Source of the DNA: Streptomyces flaveolus
GTDB lineage: Bacteria; Actinomycetota; Actinomycetes; Streptomycetales; Streptomycetaceae
Assembly: GCF_014648815.1 (NCBI RefSeq)
Contig: NZ_BMRV01000001.1
Span: 790,934 to 854,933 of the forward strand
Reading direction: 5' to 3'
DNA length: 64,000 bases
Positions 1 to 12,474 of this stretch are shown here, one piece after another. The position numbers were made by a program, and so were the translations under genes. Within the stretch, counting starts at the first letter, position 1. Each line of letters opens with the position of its first letter. The notes under the pieces were generated by a model. That model ran no database searches and was not told where the DNA came from. It was given only the letters and a program-made list of their open reading frames with translations.

Positions 1-1661
1 ACCGGTCGGCAGCGACTCCAGCCGCGCGGCCGCCGCGTCCACCGACGAGGTCGGCGGCAGGGCGACATCGGCGGCCGAACCCCGGAAGGTCACCAGCCCC
101 ACCTTGTCCCGCCGCTGGTAGGCGTCCAGCAGCAGCGACAGCACGGCACCCTTCACCGCGCTCATCCGCTGCCGCGCCGCCATCGACCCGGAGGCGTCCA
201 CGACGAACAGCACGAGATTGCCCTCACGCCCCTCGCGCGTCGCCTGCCGCAGATCGTCCCGGCGCACCACCAGCCCGGGTCCGCTGCGCCCCCGCGCCCG
301 CTGGTACGGGGCGGCGGCCTGCACGGTGGCCGCGAGGTGCAGCTTGGTCAGCGCCCCCCGGGGCCGCCGGGCCCCGGTGGTCCGCCCGTGCTCGGTCCGC
401 GCCCGCGATCGCCGCCCGGCGGCACCCTCGCCCAGCCCGGGCACGCTCAGCACCTTCGTGCGGAACGGCTCGGCGGCCCGCACGGGGGACTGCTCGCCGG
501 CGCCGCCGGACGGCTGCGGCTCCCCGCCCTCCCCGGCCTCGGGCCGCGCGGCGGTGTCACCGTCGCCCCGGGGCGCGTCGTCGGGCTCCGGCTGTCCACC
601 GGGACCGCCGCCGGGACCCGGGTCCGGATCGTCGTCGCCGTCGCCCTCGTCCTGCCCGCCGAACTCCTCCAGCGTCTCGTCGAGCTTGTCCTCGTCCAGC
701 CCCGGCGCGTCGAAGGGGTTGCGCCGCCGCCGGTGGGGGAGGGCCAGCAGCGCGGCCTGCCGCACGTCCTCCGCCAGCACCTCGGTCCGCCCGGCCCAGG
801 CGGCCAGCGCGGTCGCCGTGCGCGCCATCACGATGTCGGCGCGCATGCCGTCCACCTCGAAGGCCGCACAGGTCGCCGCGATCTGCCGCAGCGCCCCGTC
901 GCCGAGCCGCACCGACGGGAGCAACGCCCGCGCGGCCACGATCCGGGCCCGTACGGCGGCCTCCTCGTCGGCCCAGCGCGCGGCGAACGCGGCCGGATCG
1001 TCGTCGTACGCCAGCCTGCGCCGCACGACCTCCACCCGCACGTCGGGCTCGCGCGAGGCGGCGACCTCGACGGTGAGCCCGAACCGGTCGAGCAACTGCG
1101 GCCGCAGCTCGCCCTCTTCGGGGTTCATCGTGCCGACGAGCAGGAACTTCGAGGCGTGCCGCACCGACACCCCCTCGCGCTCGACGTACGAGGCGCCCAT
1201 CGCGGCGGCGTCCAGCAGCAGGTCGACCAGGTGGTCGTGGAGCAGGTTGACCTCGTCGACGTAGAGGATCCCGCGGTGCGCGTCGGCCAGCAGGCCGGGC
1301 TCGAAGGCCTTCACGCCCTCCGACAGCGCCCGCTCGATGTCCAGCGCGCCGACGAGCCGGTCCTCGGAGGCGCCGACGGGCAGCTCCACCATCCGCGCCG
1401 GGCGGGACCCGGAGGCCCCCGTCCCGTGCGGCCCGTCCGGGCACGCGGGGTCGGGAGAGTGCGGATCGCAGGAGAACCGGCAGCCGGAGACGACCTCCAC
1501 CTCCGGCATCAGCGCGGACAGGGCACGCACCGCCGTCGACTTGGCGGTGCCCTTCTCGCCGCGCACCAGCACGCCGCCGACCGCCGGGGACACGGCGTTC
1601 AGCAGCAGCGCGAGGCGCAGGTCGTCCTGGCCGACGACGGCCGTGAACGGGAACGGGACAC

Positions 1662-1665
<4 letters not shown>
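1..1665 (-). CDS. Putative cobaltochelatase ChlI/ChlD fusion subunit (3' end outside window)
   Basis: AAA+ ATPase fused to a von Willebrand A domain, the motor partner of CobN in actinobacterial cobalt insertion into hydrogenobyrinate a,c-diamide. Residues 1-555 are present and the C-terminus lies beyond the window. Visible are a Walker A loop (GEKGTAKST, about residues 36-44), a Walker B-like YVDEVNLL, then an acidic Gly/Pro-rich linker (about 320-400) and the start of the VWA domain with its MIDAS motif DASGSM near residue 487. The GTG start shares GTGA with the cobN stop, so the two are translationally coupled. The family is also annotated as magnesium chelatase; a cobalt role is inferred because the neighbours are cobN, cobQ and cobD and no chlorophyll genes are present. 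High confidence in family. Confidence 0.9.
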
Positions 1666-5311
<3,646 letters not shown>

Positions 5312-5315
<4 letters not shown>

Positions 5316-6820
5316 GCGGGCGCTCCCGGTGGAATGAAGGGCAGTCCTTGTGGCGCGCCGGACTCGATGAGCCGCCACAGCGCGTCCGTGTCCGCGTGCT
5401 GTTCGATCAGGTCGCCGAGCCGGTCGAGCTGCTCCTCGCGCAGCGCGGCGAACGAGGTGTCGGGGGCCGGCACGAAGCGGCGGCCCGCGGCGGCGGCCAC
5501 CTCGCGCAGGAACGCCCGCCGGAAGCCGTCCGACTCCAGCGAGCCGTGCCAGTGCGTGCCCCAGGTCTGGCCGACCCGGCAGCCGTCCAAGAAGGGGGCG
5601 CCGCCCGTCACTTCGGCGACCCCGTGGTGGATCTCGTACCCCTCGACGCGCTCGCCGAGGGCCTCGCCGACGGGCCGGGTGAGGGTCTTCTCGCGGGCGA
5701 ACCGCACCCGCACGGGCAGCAGTCCGAGCCCGTCCACGTGCCCGGCGCGGGACTCGACCTCGTCCTCGATGTGCTCGCCGAGGAGCTGGAAGCCACCGCA
5801 GACGCCGAGCACGGGCCGGCCCTCGGCGGCCCGGCGCGCGATCGCCTCCGCGAGCCCCCGCTCCCGCAGCCACTCCAACGCCCGTACCGTCCCGCGCGTC
5901 CCCGGCACGATCACCAGGTCGGCGTCGGCCAGCTCCTCCGGTCGGTCCACGAACCGCACCACGACACCGGGTTCGGCGGCCAGCGCGTCCACGTCCGTGA
6001 AGTTGGACATCAGCGGGACCGCGCAGACGGCGACCCGCAGCACGTCCTCGCCGACCGGCGGCGCGACCACGGACTCCCGCACCGTCCCGCGCAGCGAGAC
6101 CTGCAGCCCGTCCTCCTCGTCGATGCCGAGCCCGTGCCGGAAGGGCAGCACGCCGTACGTCCGCCGCCCGGTGAGGTCCCGGAGCATGTCGATGCCGGGC
6201 TCCAGCAGCGACACGTCGCCCCGGAACTTGTTGACGAGGAACCCGGCGACCAGCGCCTGGTCCTCGGGCGACAGCAGCGCCACCGTGCCGAAGAACGACG
6301 CGAAGACGCCCCCGCGGTCGATGTCGCCGACGACGAGGACCGGGAGCCCGGCGCCCCGGGCGATCCCCATGTTCACGATGTCCGTCCGGCGCAGGTTGAT
6401 CTCGGCCGGACTGCCCGCCCCCTCGCAGATCACCGCGTCGTACGTGCCCCGCAGCTCGGCCAGGCAGTCGAGCACCGTGCCGAGCAACTGCCGCTGCCGC
6501 CCGCCGTGGTAGCCGCGGGCGCTCATCTCCCCGACCGGCCTGCCGAGCAGCACGACCTGGCTGCTCTGCTCGCCGCCCGGCTTGAGCAGCACCGGGTTCA
6601 TCAGCGCGGTCGGCTCGACGCGGCACGCCTGCGCCTGCATGGCCTGGGCCCGCCCGATCTCGGCGCCCTCGCGGGTGACGAAGGAGTTGAGCGACATGTT
6701 CTGCGCCTTGAAGGGCGCTACCTTGACGCCCCGGCGCACCAGCCAGCGGCAGATCCCGGCGGTCACGACGCTCTTGCCGGCGTCGGAGGTGGTGCCGGCG
6801 ACGAGGAGGCCACCGTTCAT
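5312..6820 (-). CDS. cobQ: Cobyric acid synthase CobQ
   Basis: Glutamine-dependent amidase (502 aa) that amidates adenosyl-cobyrinate a,c-diamide at four side chains. The N-terminal half is the dethiobiotin-synthetase-like ATPase: [14 protein letters not shown]-loop near residue 7, followed by [11 protein letters not shown]. The C-terminal half is a class I glutamine amidotransferase with the nucleophile in [10 protein letters not shown] and a late His in the EIHHG segment. The frame extends upstream, but ATG 6820 has a good ribosome site (AGGAAGG) and overlaps the cobD stop as ATGA. Both neighbours overlap it by 4 bp, giving a tightly coupled operon. Confidence 0.97.
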
Positions 6821-7782
6821 GACGTACGTCCCTTCCTGCTGACCCCGCGGACGAGCAGCCGCGCGCCCGCGCACACGCCCAGCGCCAGCCAGCCCACGCG
6901 CCGGGACAGCCGTACGGCCCGCTCGATGTCGCCGGATCCGGCCCGGACGGCGCGTCCCGCCGCCCCGTTGAGCACCGGCCGGTGTTCGACCCGGCCGCCG
7001 TACGAGAGCGTCCCGCCGAGCCGCACGCCCAGGGCGCCCGCGAAGGACGCCTCCACGGGCCCGGCGTTGGGGCTCGGATGCCGCGCGGCGTCGGCACGCC
7101 AGGCCCGCACGGCGCCCCGGGGGTCGCCGCCGGCCACGGTGGTCAGCACGGCGGTCAGGCGGGCGCCCGGCCAGCCCGCGAGGTCGTCGAGGCGGGCCGA
7201 GGCCCAGCCGTAGCGGCGGTACCTGGGGGACTTGTGGCCGACCATGGCGTCCAGCGTGTTCACGGCCCGGAAGCCGAGCAGCCCCGGCACTCCGGCCACG
7301 GCGCCCCACACCAGGGCGCCGACGACCGCGTCGGAGGTGTTCTCGGCGACGGACTCCACGACGGCCCGGGCGATCCCGTCGGCGTCCAGCGCCTGCGGGT
7401 CCCGCCCGCACAGGTGCGGCAGCCGGGCCCGGGCCGCCTCGACGTCCCCGGCCTCCAGCGCCCGCCCGACGGCGCGGGCCTCCAGGGCAAGCGAGGACCC
7501 GCCCACGACGGCCCAGGTGGCGGCGCCGGTCAGCGCGACGGAGGCGGCGGGGGAGCGGCGTACGGCGCGGGCGGCGGCGGTCCCGAGGACGACGGCGCCA
7601 CCGGCGCACACGGCGGTGTGCAGCACCCCCCAGCCCCGGTGGTCACGCCACAGCACCCGTTCCACGGCGCCCGCGGCACGGCCGAACGCGGCGACCGGGT
7701 GTCCGCGGCGCGGATCGCCGAGGAGGAGGTCGCCGAGAAGGCCGGCGGCGGCGCCGTACGCGAAGACGCGTTCGGCGCGCAC
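6817..7782 (-). CDS. cobD: Cobalamin biosynthesis protein CobD/CbiB
   Basis: Integral membrane protein (321 aa) that attaches the aminopropanol arm to adenosylcobyric acid to form adenosylcobinamide. Typical family features are visible: an N-terminal [19 protein letters not shown] motif, [13 protein letters not shown], and several hydrophobic helices. It is the first gene of the operon, directly after the cobalamin riboswitch. The start is a GTG at 7782; no clear Shine-Dalgarno sequence is visible just upstream, which may matter for riboswitch control of translation. The stop overlaps the cobQ start by 4 bp. Confidence 0.94.
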   Translation of the reverse strand: MRAERVFAYGAAAGLLGDLLLGDPRRGHPVAAFGRAAGAVERVLWRDHRGWGVLHTAVCAGGAVVLGTAAARAVRRSPAASVALTGAATWAVVGGSSLALEARAVGRALEAGDVEAARARLPHLCGRDPQALDADGIARAVVESVAENTSDAVVGALVWGAVAGVPGLLGFRAVNTLDAMVGHKSPRYRRYGWASARLDDLAGWPGARLTAVLTTVAGGDPRGAVRAWRADAARHPSPNAGPVEASFAGALGVRLGGTLSYGGRVEHRPVLNGAAGRAVRAGSGDIERAVRLSRRVGWLALGVCAGARLLVRGVSRKGRTS

Positions 7783-7897
7783 GGCTCAGCCGGCCGTGGG
7801 AAGGGACAGCGGAAGTGCGTCTCTGGTGAGCCCGGAACGGCAGCCGCGCATGGCGATATGTCCTCACTCAGGGTGTCCACGCCCTGGTTCGACGAAA

Positions 7898-8042
7898 TCG
7901 GCGGTGAGAGTTCCTGGCTCGCGGGGCCGTACCTGCGTACTGCCCCGGTGACAGTGGCGGGACCGCGCCGGACTCGCACCGGCTTCCTCTCCTGCCGCCG
8001 TAATGGCTCCGGCAGTCCACCACGGCCCGCGAACACCCGTCA
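7898..8042 (-). promoter_or_regulatory. Cobalamin (AdoCbl) riboswitch
   Basis: Read on the minus strand, the segment contains the hallmark core: GGAAGCCGGTGCGAGTCC, then GGTCCCGCCACTGTCA (7950-7988 together), followed by a B12-box-like GAGCCAGGAACTCTCACCG at 7902-7921. A paired segment lies 5' of the core (GACTGCCGGAGCC...GGCGGCAGGAG). This fits the cobalamin riboswitch family in both sequence and order. It sits about 120 nt upstream of cobD in the same orientation, so it should repress the cobD-cobQ-cobN-chlI/D operon when B12 is plentiful. A small hairpin (CAGGG/CCCTG, about 7869-7885) follows the B12 box and may belong to the expression platform. Confidence 0.93.
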
Positions 8043-8112
8043 ACTTGCTGTTGACCTGCAGCGGGGGAGTGTGCGAAGGCCCACACACGGGTGGTGTGCG
8101 CCGGCACGGAAA

Positions 8113-8155
8113 AAGCAGCGGGGCGTGGGACGGTGGAGTCCGTCCCACGCCCCGC
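8113..8155 (-). terminator. Intrinsic terminator of the pit operon
   Basis: A perfect 16-bp stem with a 6-nt loop (arms 8118-8133 and 8140-8155), followed on the minus strand by a run of five T. It ends transcription of the small membrane protein gene and pit before the riboswitch-controlled cob operon. Confidence 0.9.
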
Positions 8156-8175
8156 GCACGGTGTGCGCCTGCCGG

Positions 8176-8397
8176 TCAGGCGACGATCAGATAGATCCCG
8201 TACGCCACCGCCGCCGCGCAGGCCGCGAAGCAGGCGTAGGCACCGGTGACCGCGAGCACCGCGGAACCGCCCTGGGCGGTGGCCCGCTCCTGGCGGGAGA
8301 GGCCGACGATGCCGAGGGTGAACAGGGCCACCAGAGCCACGGTGGCCACGAGGCTGACCCCGAAGACGGAGCCGAGGGCTGCCCAGTCGATTGTCAT
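8176..8397 (-). CDS. Small two-helix membrane protein next to pit
   Basis: 73 aa, beginning MTIDWAALGSVFG. Two hydrophobic stretches (about residues 8-33 and 46-72) are separated by a short polar loop with RQERATAQ, so it is probably a two-pass inner-membrane protein. It lies 33 bp downstream of the phosphate transporter gene and upstream of a strong terminator, so the two are likely co-transcribed. I know it only as a conserved hypothetical neighbour of pit in Streptomyces; a role as accessory subunit or regulator of the transporter is inference. Confidence 0.85.
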   Translation of the reverse strand: MTIDWAALGSVFGVSLVATVALVALFTLGIVGLSRQERATAQGGSAVLAVTGAYACFAACAAAVAYGIYLIVA

Positions 8398-8430
8398 GGC
8401 GGTTCTCTTCCTTCGTACCCGGACGCGGGC

Positions 8431-9684
8431 TCAGACGGTGGTGGCGGCCGACGGGGTCTTGGTGTCCACGCCGGCGGGCGGGGCCGCGACGGTGGCGGTG
8501 AGCTCCTCGCTCACGCCCGCCGGGGGCGGGGTCACGGCGGCGATCGCCGTGGTCACCACGCCGGCCGGCTCGGGCTCCGGCGCGTCGCCGCCGTTGACGT
8601 TGGTGTGGTCGATGACCTCGCGCCGGGAGATCCGCCAGATCGCGAAGCTGGAGGCGACCAGGAAGACCGCGACGAGCGCCGTGCCCCAGTCCCCGAAGCC
8701 GCAGACCCACTCGGCGAGCGCGGCGACCAGGGCCGCGGCCGGCAGGGTCAGGCCCCAGGCGACGAACATGCGGGTGGCCGTGGACCAGCGGACCACGCCG
8801 CCCTTGCGGCCGAGGCCCGCGCCCATGACCGAGCCGGAGACCGAGTGCGTGGTGGAGAGGGAGAAGCCGAGGTGGGAGGAGGCCAGGATGACCGTCGCGG
8901 CGCTGGTCTGGGCGGCGAAGCCCTGCTGCGGCTGGAGGTCGGTCAGGCCCTTGCCCATGGTGCGGATGATGCGCCAGCCGCCGAGGTAGGTGCCGAGGGC
9001 GATGGCCAGGCCCGCGGACAGGATGACCCAGACGGGCGGGTTCGCGCCGGGGGCGAGGGCGCCGCCGGCGATCAGGGCGAGGGTGATGATGCCCATCGTC
9101 TTCTGGGCGTCGTTGGTGCCGTGGGCGAGCGAGACCAGGCCGGCCGAGGCGATCTGCCCGGCACGGTAGCCCTTCTCCGCGGCCTTGCCGTCGGCCTTGC
9201 GGCCGAGCGAGTACGTCAGCCGGGAGGCGAGCATCGCCGCGACGCCCGCGACGATCGGGGCGGCGACGGCCGGCAGGAGCACCTTGGTGACGAGCACGTC
9301 GCCGTGCACGGCGCCGATGCCCGCCGAGGCCACGGCGGCGCCGATCAGACCGCCCATGAGGGCGTGCGAAGAGCTGGACGGAAGCCCGACCAGCCAGGTC
9401 AGCAGGTTCCAGAGGATCGCGCCGACCAACGCGGCGAAGATGACCTCGGGACGGATGCCGGTCTCGTCGACGAGACCCTTGGAGATCGTGTTGGCGACCT
9501 CCACCGAGAGGAAGGCGCCCACAAGGTTCAGCACGGCGGACATGGCCACCGCGACCTTGGGTTTGAGTGCACCGGTCGAAATGGTCGTTGCCATCGCGTT
9601 CGCGGTGTCGTGGAAACCGTTCGTGAAATCGAACGCGAGTGCGGTTACCACCACAATCGCGAGGATCAGCGAGAAGCTTTCCAT
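8431..9684 (-). CDS. Low-affinity inorganic phosphate transporter, Pit family
   Basis: 417 aa. The two duplicated signature motifs of the family are present: GFHDTANAMAT near residue 23 and SLAHGTNDAQKTMG near 190, in the expected inverted-repeat architecture with about ten transmembrane helices. It carries out metal-phosphate/H+ symport at the plasma membrane. The upstream region has a PHO box (9721-9753), which suggests control by PhoP. The C-terminal 60 residues are Pro/Thr-rich, low-complexity and probably cytoplasmic. The downstream partner is the 73-aa membrane protein. Confidence 0.95.
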   Translation of the reverse strand: MESFSLILAIVVVTALAFDFTNGFHDTANAMATTISTGALKPKVAVAMSAVLNLVGAFLSVEVANTISKGLVDETGIRPEVIFAALVGAILWNLLTWLVGLPSSSSHALMGGLIGAAVASAGIGAVHGDVLVTKVLLPAVAAPIVAGVAAMLASRLTYSLGRKADGKAAEKGYRAGQIASAGLVSLAHGTNDAQKTMGIITLALIAGGALAPGANPPVWVILSAGLAIALGTYLGGWRIIRTMGKGLTDLQPQQGFAAQTSAATVILASSHLGFSLSTTHSVSGSVMGAGLGRKGGVVRWSTATRMFVAWGLTLPAAALVAALAEWVCGFGDWGTALVAVFLVASSFAIWRISRREVIDHTNVNGGDAPEPEPAGVVTTAIAAVTPPPAGVSEELTATVAAPPAGVDTKTPSAATTV

Positions 9685-9720
9685 TTACCCAGGCAATCGT
9701 TCGAGGTCATTGGCGCGTCG

Positions 9721-9753
9721 AACGTAGGTAACCAGAGTGAACGGAAGATGAAC
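9721..9753 (-). promoter_or_regulatory. PHO box (PhoP-binding direct repeats) upstream of pit
   Basis: On the minus strand three consecutive 11-bp units read GTTCATCTTCC, GTTCACTCTGG and TTACCTACGTT. The first two closely match the Streptomyces PhoP direct-repeat unit (GTTCACC-type, 11-bp period); the third is degenerate. The block lies 37-69 bp upstream of the pit start. Known pit genes of Streptomyces are under PhoP control, which agrees with the placement. Confidence 0.75.
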
Positions 9754-9920
9754 TGGACCGGGCGTCATGGTGACCGGAAACGGGGTCGTGACCTCCGTGA
9801 ACGCCTGCGCTGCGTGCCCGCGCCGACGCTCTCCGGAGACGTGCCTGGCAGGATCGCCGCGGGGCGCCGGACCGCGGCGCGGCGAGGGGCGTGCGCGACG
9901 CCCGGCGGGAGGCGTGAACT

Positions 9921-10592
9921 GTGACGGAATCGCGGGTCGGACGGGTATCCGCAGGAGAGTCCGAGGCCTGGGAGGCGCTCGTCGCCACGGCCCGGCGGAC
10001 GGTGTCCGACGGGCTCGTGGTCGGCACCTCCGGCAACGTCTCGGTACGGATCGGCGACACGGTACTGATCACCCCTTCGGGTATGCCCTACGACCGTTTG
10101 GCCCCCGGCGACGTCACCGGCGTCGACCTCGACGGCCGACAGGTGCTCGGCACCCTGGTCCCCACCAGCGAACTGCCCATGCACCTCGCCGTGTACCGCA
10201 CCACCGACGCCCGCGCCGTCGTCCACACCCACGCCGTGCACGCCACGGCGGTCTCGCTGCTCGTCCCCGAGCTCCCGCCGGTCCACTACATGGCCGCCGC
10301 GCTCGGCGGCCCCGTCAGGGTCGCCCCCTACGCGACCTACGGCACCGACGAACTCGCCCGCCACATGCTGGCCGCCCTCACCGACCGCACCGGCTGCCTC
10401 CTGCGCAACCACGGCACGATCACCTACGGCACCACCCTCGACCAGGCCTACGACCGCACCGCCCAGCTCGAGTGGATGTGCCGCCTGTGGCTGACCGCCT
10501 CCTCGGTGCCCGGCCACACCCCGAACCTGCTGACCCCGGCCCAGCTGGACGAGGCGTCGGAACGCCTGCGCGGCTACGGCCAGCCGACCTGA
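9921..10592 (+). CDS. Class II aldolase/adducin family protein (fuculose-phosphate aldolase type)
   Basis: 223 aa, GTG start. Zinc-dependent class II aldolase fold: GTSGNVSVR near residue 35, a VVHTHAVHA metal-binding segment near 95, and a late RNHGTITYG with the third His. This set matches L-fuculose/L-ribulose phosphate aldolase-like enzymes, which cleave phosphorylated sugars to dihydroxyacetone phosphate and an aldehyde. The true substrate cannot be read from sequence; methylthioribulose-phosphate dehydratases share the fold. It is divergent from pit and stands alone, with no sugar catabolism genes beside it. Confidence 0.88.
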   Translation: MTESRVGRVSAGESEAWEALVATARRTVSDGLVVGTSGNVSVRIGDTVLITPSGMPYDRLAPGDVTGVDLDGRQVLGTLVPTSELPMHLAVYRTTDARAVVHTHAVHATAVSLLVPELPPVHYMAAALGGPVRVAPYATYGTDELARHMLAALTDRTGCLLRNHGTITYGTTLDQAYDRTAQLEWMCRLWLTASSVPGHTPNLLTPAQLDEASERLRGYGQPT

Positions 10593-11174
10593 CGGGCCCT
10601 GCCGGGCGGCTGTCCGTCGTCACGCCGAGTGAACCTGCGCCCCGGAGGGCGGGGCGCCCGGCGGCGGACCCCTCGCCGGGACCGTACGGGCGGTTGCGGA
10701 GGCGACCCGGACGAGCGGCTTCCGCTGCGGCGGTGCCAGGTCCGGATGCGGGTGCTCGGCGGCTGCGGGCCGCGGGGTGTGCGCCGCCCGTCGCGCCGGG
10801 CCGGAGGTGCCGGCGCCCGCCGCTCGGCCAGGGAGGCGTCCGCCGCCCGGCTGGGACGCGGCGGTGGGCGTCCTGCGGGGCCGGCGGGCGGGTGCGTGTG
10901 CACGGTGCGGTGTGTGGCGTCCGTCCTGGGCCGGGGGGCGTCCGCTGCTCGGCGACGCCGCGGCGGGGTGTTCCGTCGGACCCGCGGTCGGCGGTGCCGT
11001 GCCGGAGCCGGGGCGGCGATCGGTCGCCGCCGGACGAGGCGGGGCCGGGGGTTACGGGGCGGGTTCGGGGGTACCGGCAGTCGAGCCGGCCCATGGCCCG
11101 GGCCCGGCCGGGCGTCGTCACTCCGTGTCGTCCGCCCGCTGGCCGCCCACGGACTCCACCGGGAGACTGGCCCC
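10593..11174 (+). other. 582-bp region without a supported gene
   Basis: Very GC-rich spacer between the aldolase and the alpha/beta hydrolase. The open frames crossing it on both strands give Arg/Pro/Gly-rich translations without any family motif and without a ribosome site. I see no clear promoter or RNA in it. Confidence 0.6.
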
Positions 11175-12305
11175 ATGCGCACTGTCACAGCAACGGCCGC
11201 CGCAGTCACCGCAGCCCTGGCGGCGGCCGGCGCAGCGAGCGTCGCCGCCGGCCGACTGGCCAGCGACGCCGCGCTCAAGGCGCCCCCCGGCCGGCCCCTG
11301 CCCACCGAACCCCGCCTCACCGTGCACGGGACCGCCGCCGGGCAGATCACCCTCACCCGGGACCTCGCCGCGCTGCGCCCCGGCCGCTACGGCCTCGCGG
11401 GCGACGCGTCCCACGCGGTCGTCGGCCCGGTCCTGAGCACCGCCCAGCACGGCGCCGACACCGTCGTACGCCGCCTCGAGAGCGTCACCCACGGCACCTT
11501 CGACACCGGCGACCGGGCCTGGCTCACCCCCAACCTGTACGTCGGCACCCCCGGCACCGCCCTCGGCCTGGACTACACCGACGTCGACGTCCCCGGCGAA
11601 CTCGGCTCCCTCCCGGCCTGGTTCGTGCCCGGCGCCCGCCCCACCTGGGTCATCGCCGTGCACGGCCTCGGCATCACCCGGGAACACGCCCTGAACCTCA
11701 TGGCCCCCCTGCACGACCGGAACGTCCCGGTGCTCGCCCTCGCCTACCGCGGCGACGCCGGCGCCCCGCCCTCTCCCGACGGACTGCACCACTTCGGTGA
11801 GACCGAGTGGCACGACCTGGACGCCGCCGTCCACTACGCCCTCGACCACGGCGCCCGCCAGATCGTCCTGCTCGGCTGGTCCACCGGCGCCACCATGGCC
11901 CTGCGCACCGCCGCGCACTCCGCCGCCCGCGACCGCATCGCGGGGCTCGTCCTGGACTCCCCGGTGCTCAGCTGGGAGACCACCCTGCGCGCCCTGGCCG
12001 CCGCCCGCCGCACACCCGGCGTGCTGCTGCCGCTCGCGGTCCGCGCCGCGCAGGGCCGCGCCGGACTGCACGCCGACGGCGCCGCCGCCCAGGCCGGCCG
12101 CGAGGCCCTCACGGTGCCGACCCTCGTCTTCCACGGCCCCGACGACACGGTCGCCCCCTGGCGGCTCACCCGCCGCTTCGCGGACGCCCACTCCCGGCTG
12201 GTCTCCCTCCACACCGTCCGGGACGCCCCGCACGGCGCCATGTGGAACGCCGACCCCGACTCCTACCTGGAGACTTTGCGGCGCTTCCTGACCCCCCTCG
12301 TGTGA
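11175..12305 (+). CDS. Alpha/beta hydrolase, membrane-anchored or secreted
   Basis: 376 aa, beginning MRTVTATAAAVTAALAAAG with an N-terminal hydrophobic Ala-rich segment that could be a signal anchor. The alpha/beta-hydrolase core starts near residue 155: AVHGLG oxyanion region, nucleophile elbow GWSTGA, acid within FHGPDDTVAPW and catalytic His in DAPHGAMW. The frame is open far upstream, but the composition there is not gene-like and ATG 11175 is the first sensible start. Probably a serine esterase or peptidase acting at the cell surface; substrate unknown. Confidence 0.88.
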   Translation: MRTVTATAAAVTAALAAAGAASVAAGRLASDAALKAPPGRPLPTEPRLTVHGTAAGQITLTRDLAALRPGRYGLAGDASHAVVGPVLSTAQHGADTVVRRLESVTHGTFDTGDRAWLTPNLYVGTPGTALGLDYTDVDVPGELGSLPAWFVPGARPTWVIAVHGLGITREHALNLMAPLHDRNVPVLALAYRGDAGAPPSPDGLHHFGETEWHDLDAAVHYALDHGARQIVLLGWSTGATMALRTAAHSAARDRIAGLVLDSPVLSWETTLRALAAARRTPGVLLPLAVRAAQGRAGLHADGAAAQAGREALTVPTLVFHGPDDTVAPWRLTRRFADAHSRLVSLHTVRDAPHGAMWNADPDSYLETLRRFLTPLV

Positions 12306-12308
12306 CCC

Positions 12309-12329
12309 CGGCGGGGCCCCGCCCCGCCG
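12309..12329 (+). terminator. Hairpin after the hydrolase gene
   Basis: 8-bp GC stem (CGGCGGGG/CCCCGCCG) with a 5-nt loop, beginning 4 nt after the hydrolase stop. There is no T-run, as is common in Streptomyces terminators. Confidence 0.5.
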
Positions 12330-12474
12330 CGCGCCGCTCAGGTTCCGTTCAGGGCCGTGCCGATGGCCGGTTCTCCCTCCCGGGCCGCCTGCTCAGGCCC
12401 CGCGGCGGCCCTGTCCGCCGCCGCCCCGGGCATTCCGTTTGGGTTTTCGGACCGTCAACCGGAAGACTGCACCC

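Noticed and set aside
10574..11356. 260-codon minus-strand frame in the 10.6-11.4 kb spacer
   Set aside because: Pro/Arg-rich low-complexity translation that overlaps the real hydrolase gene start.
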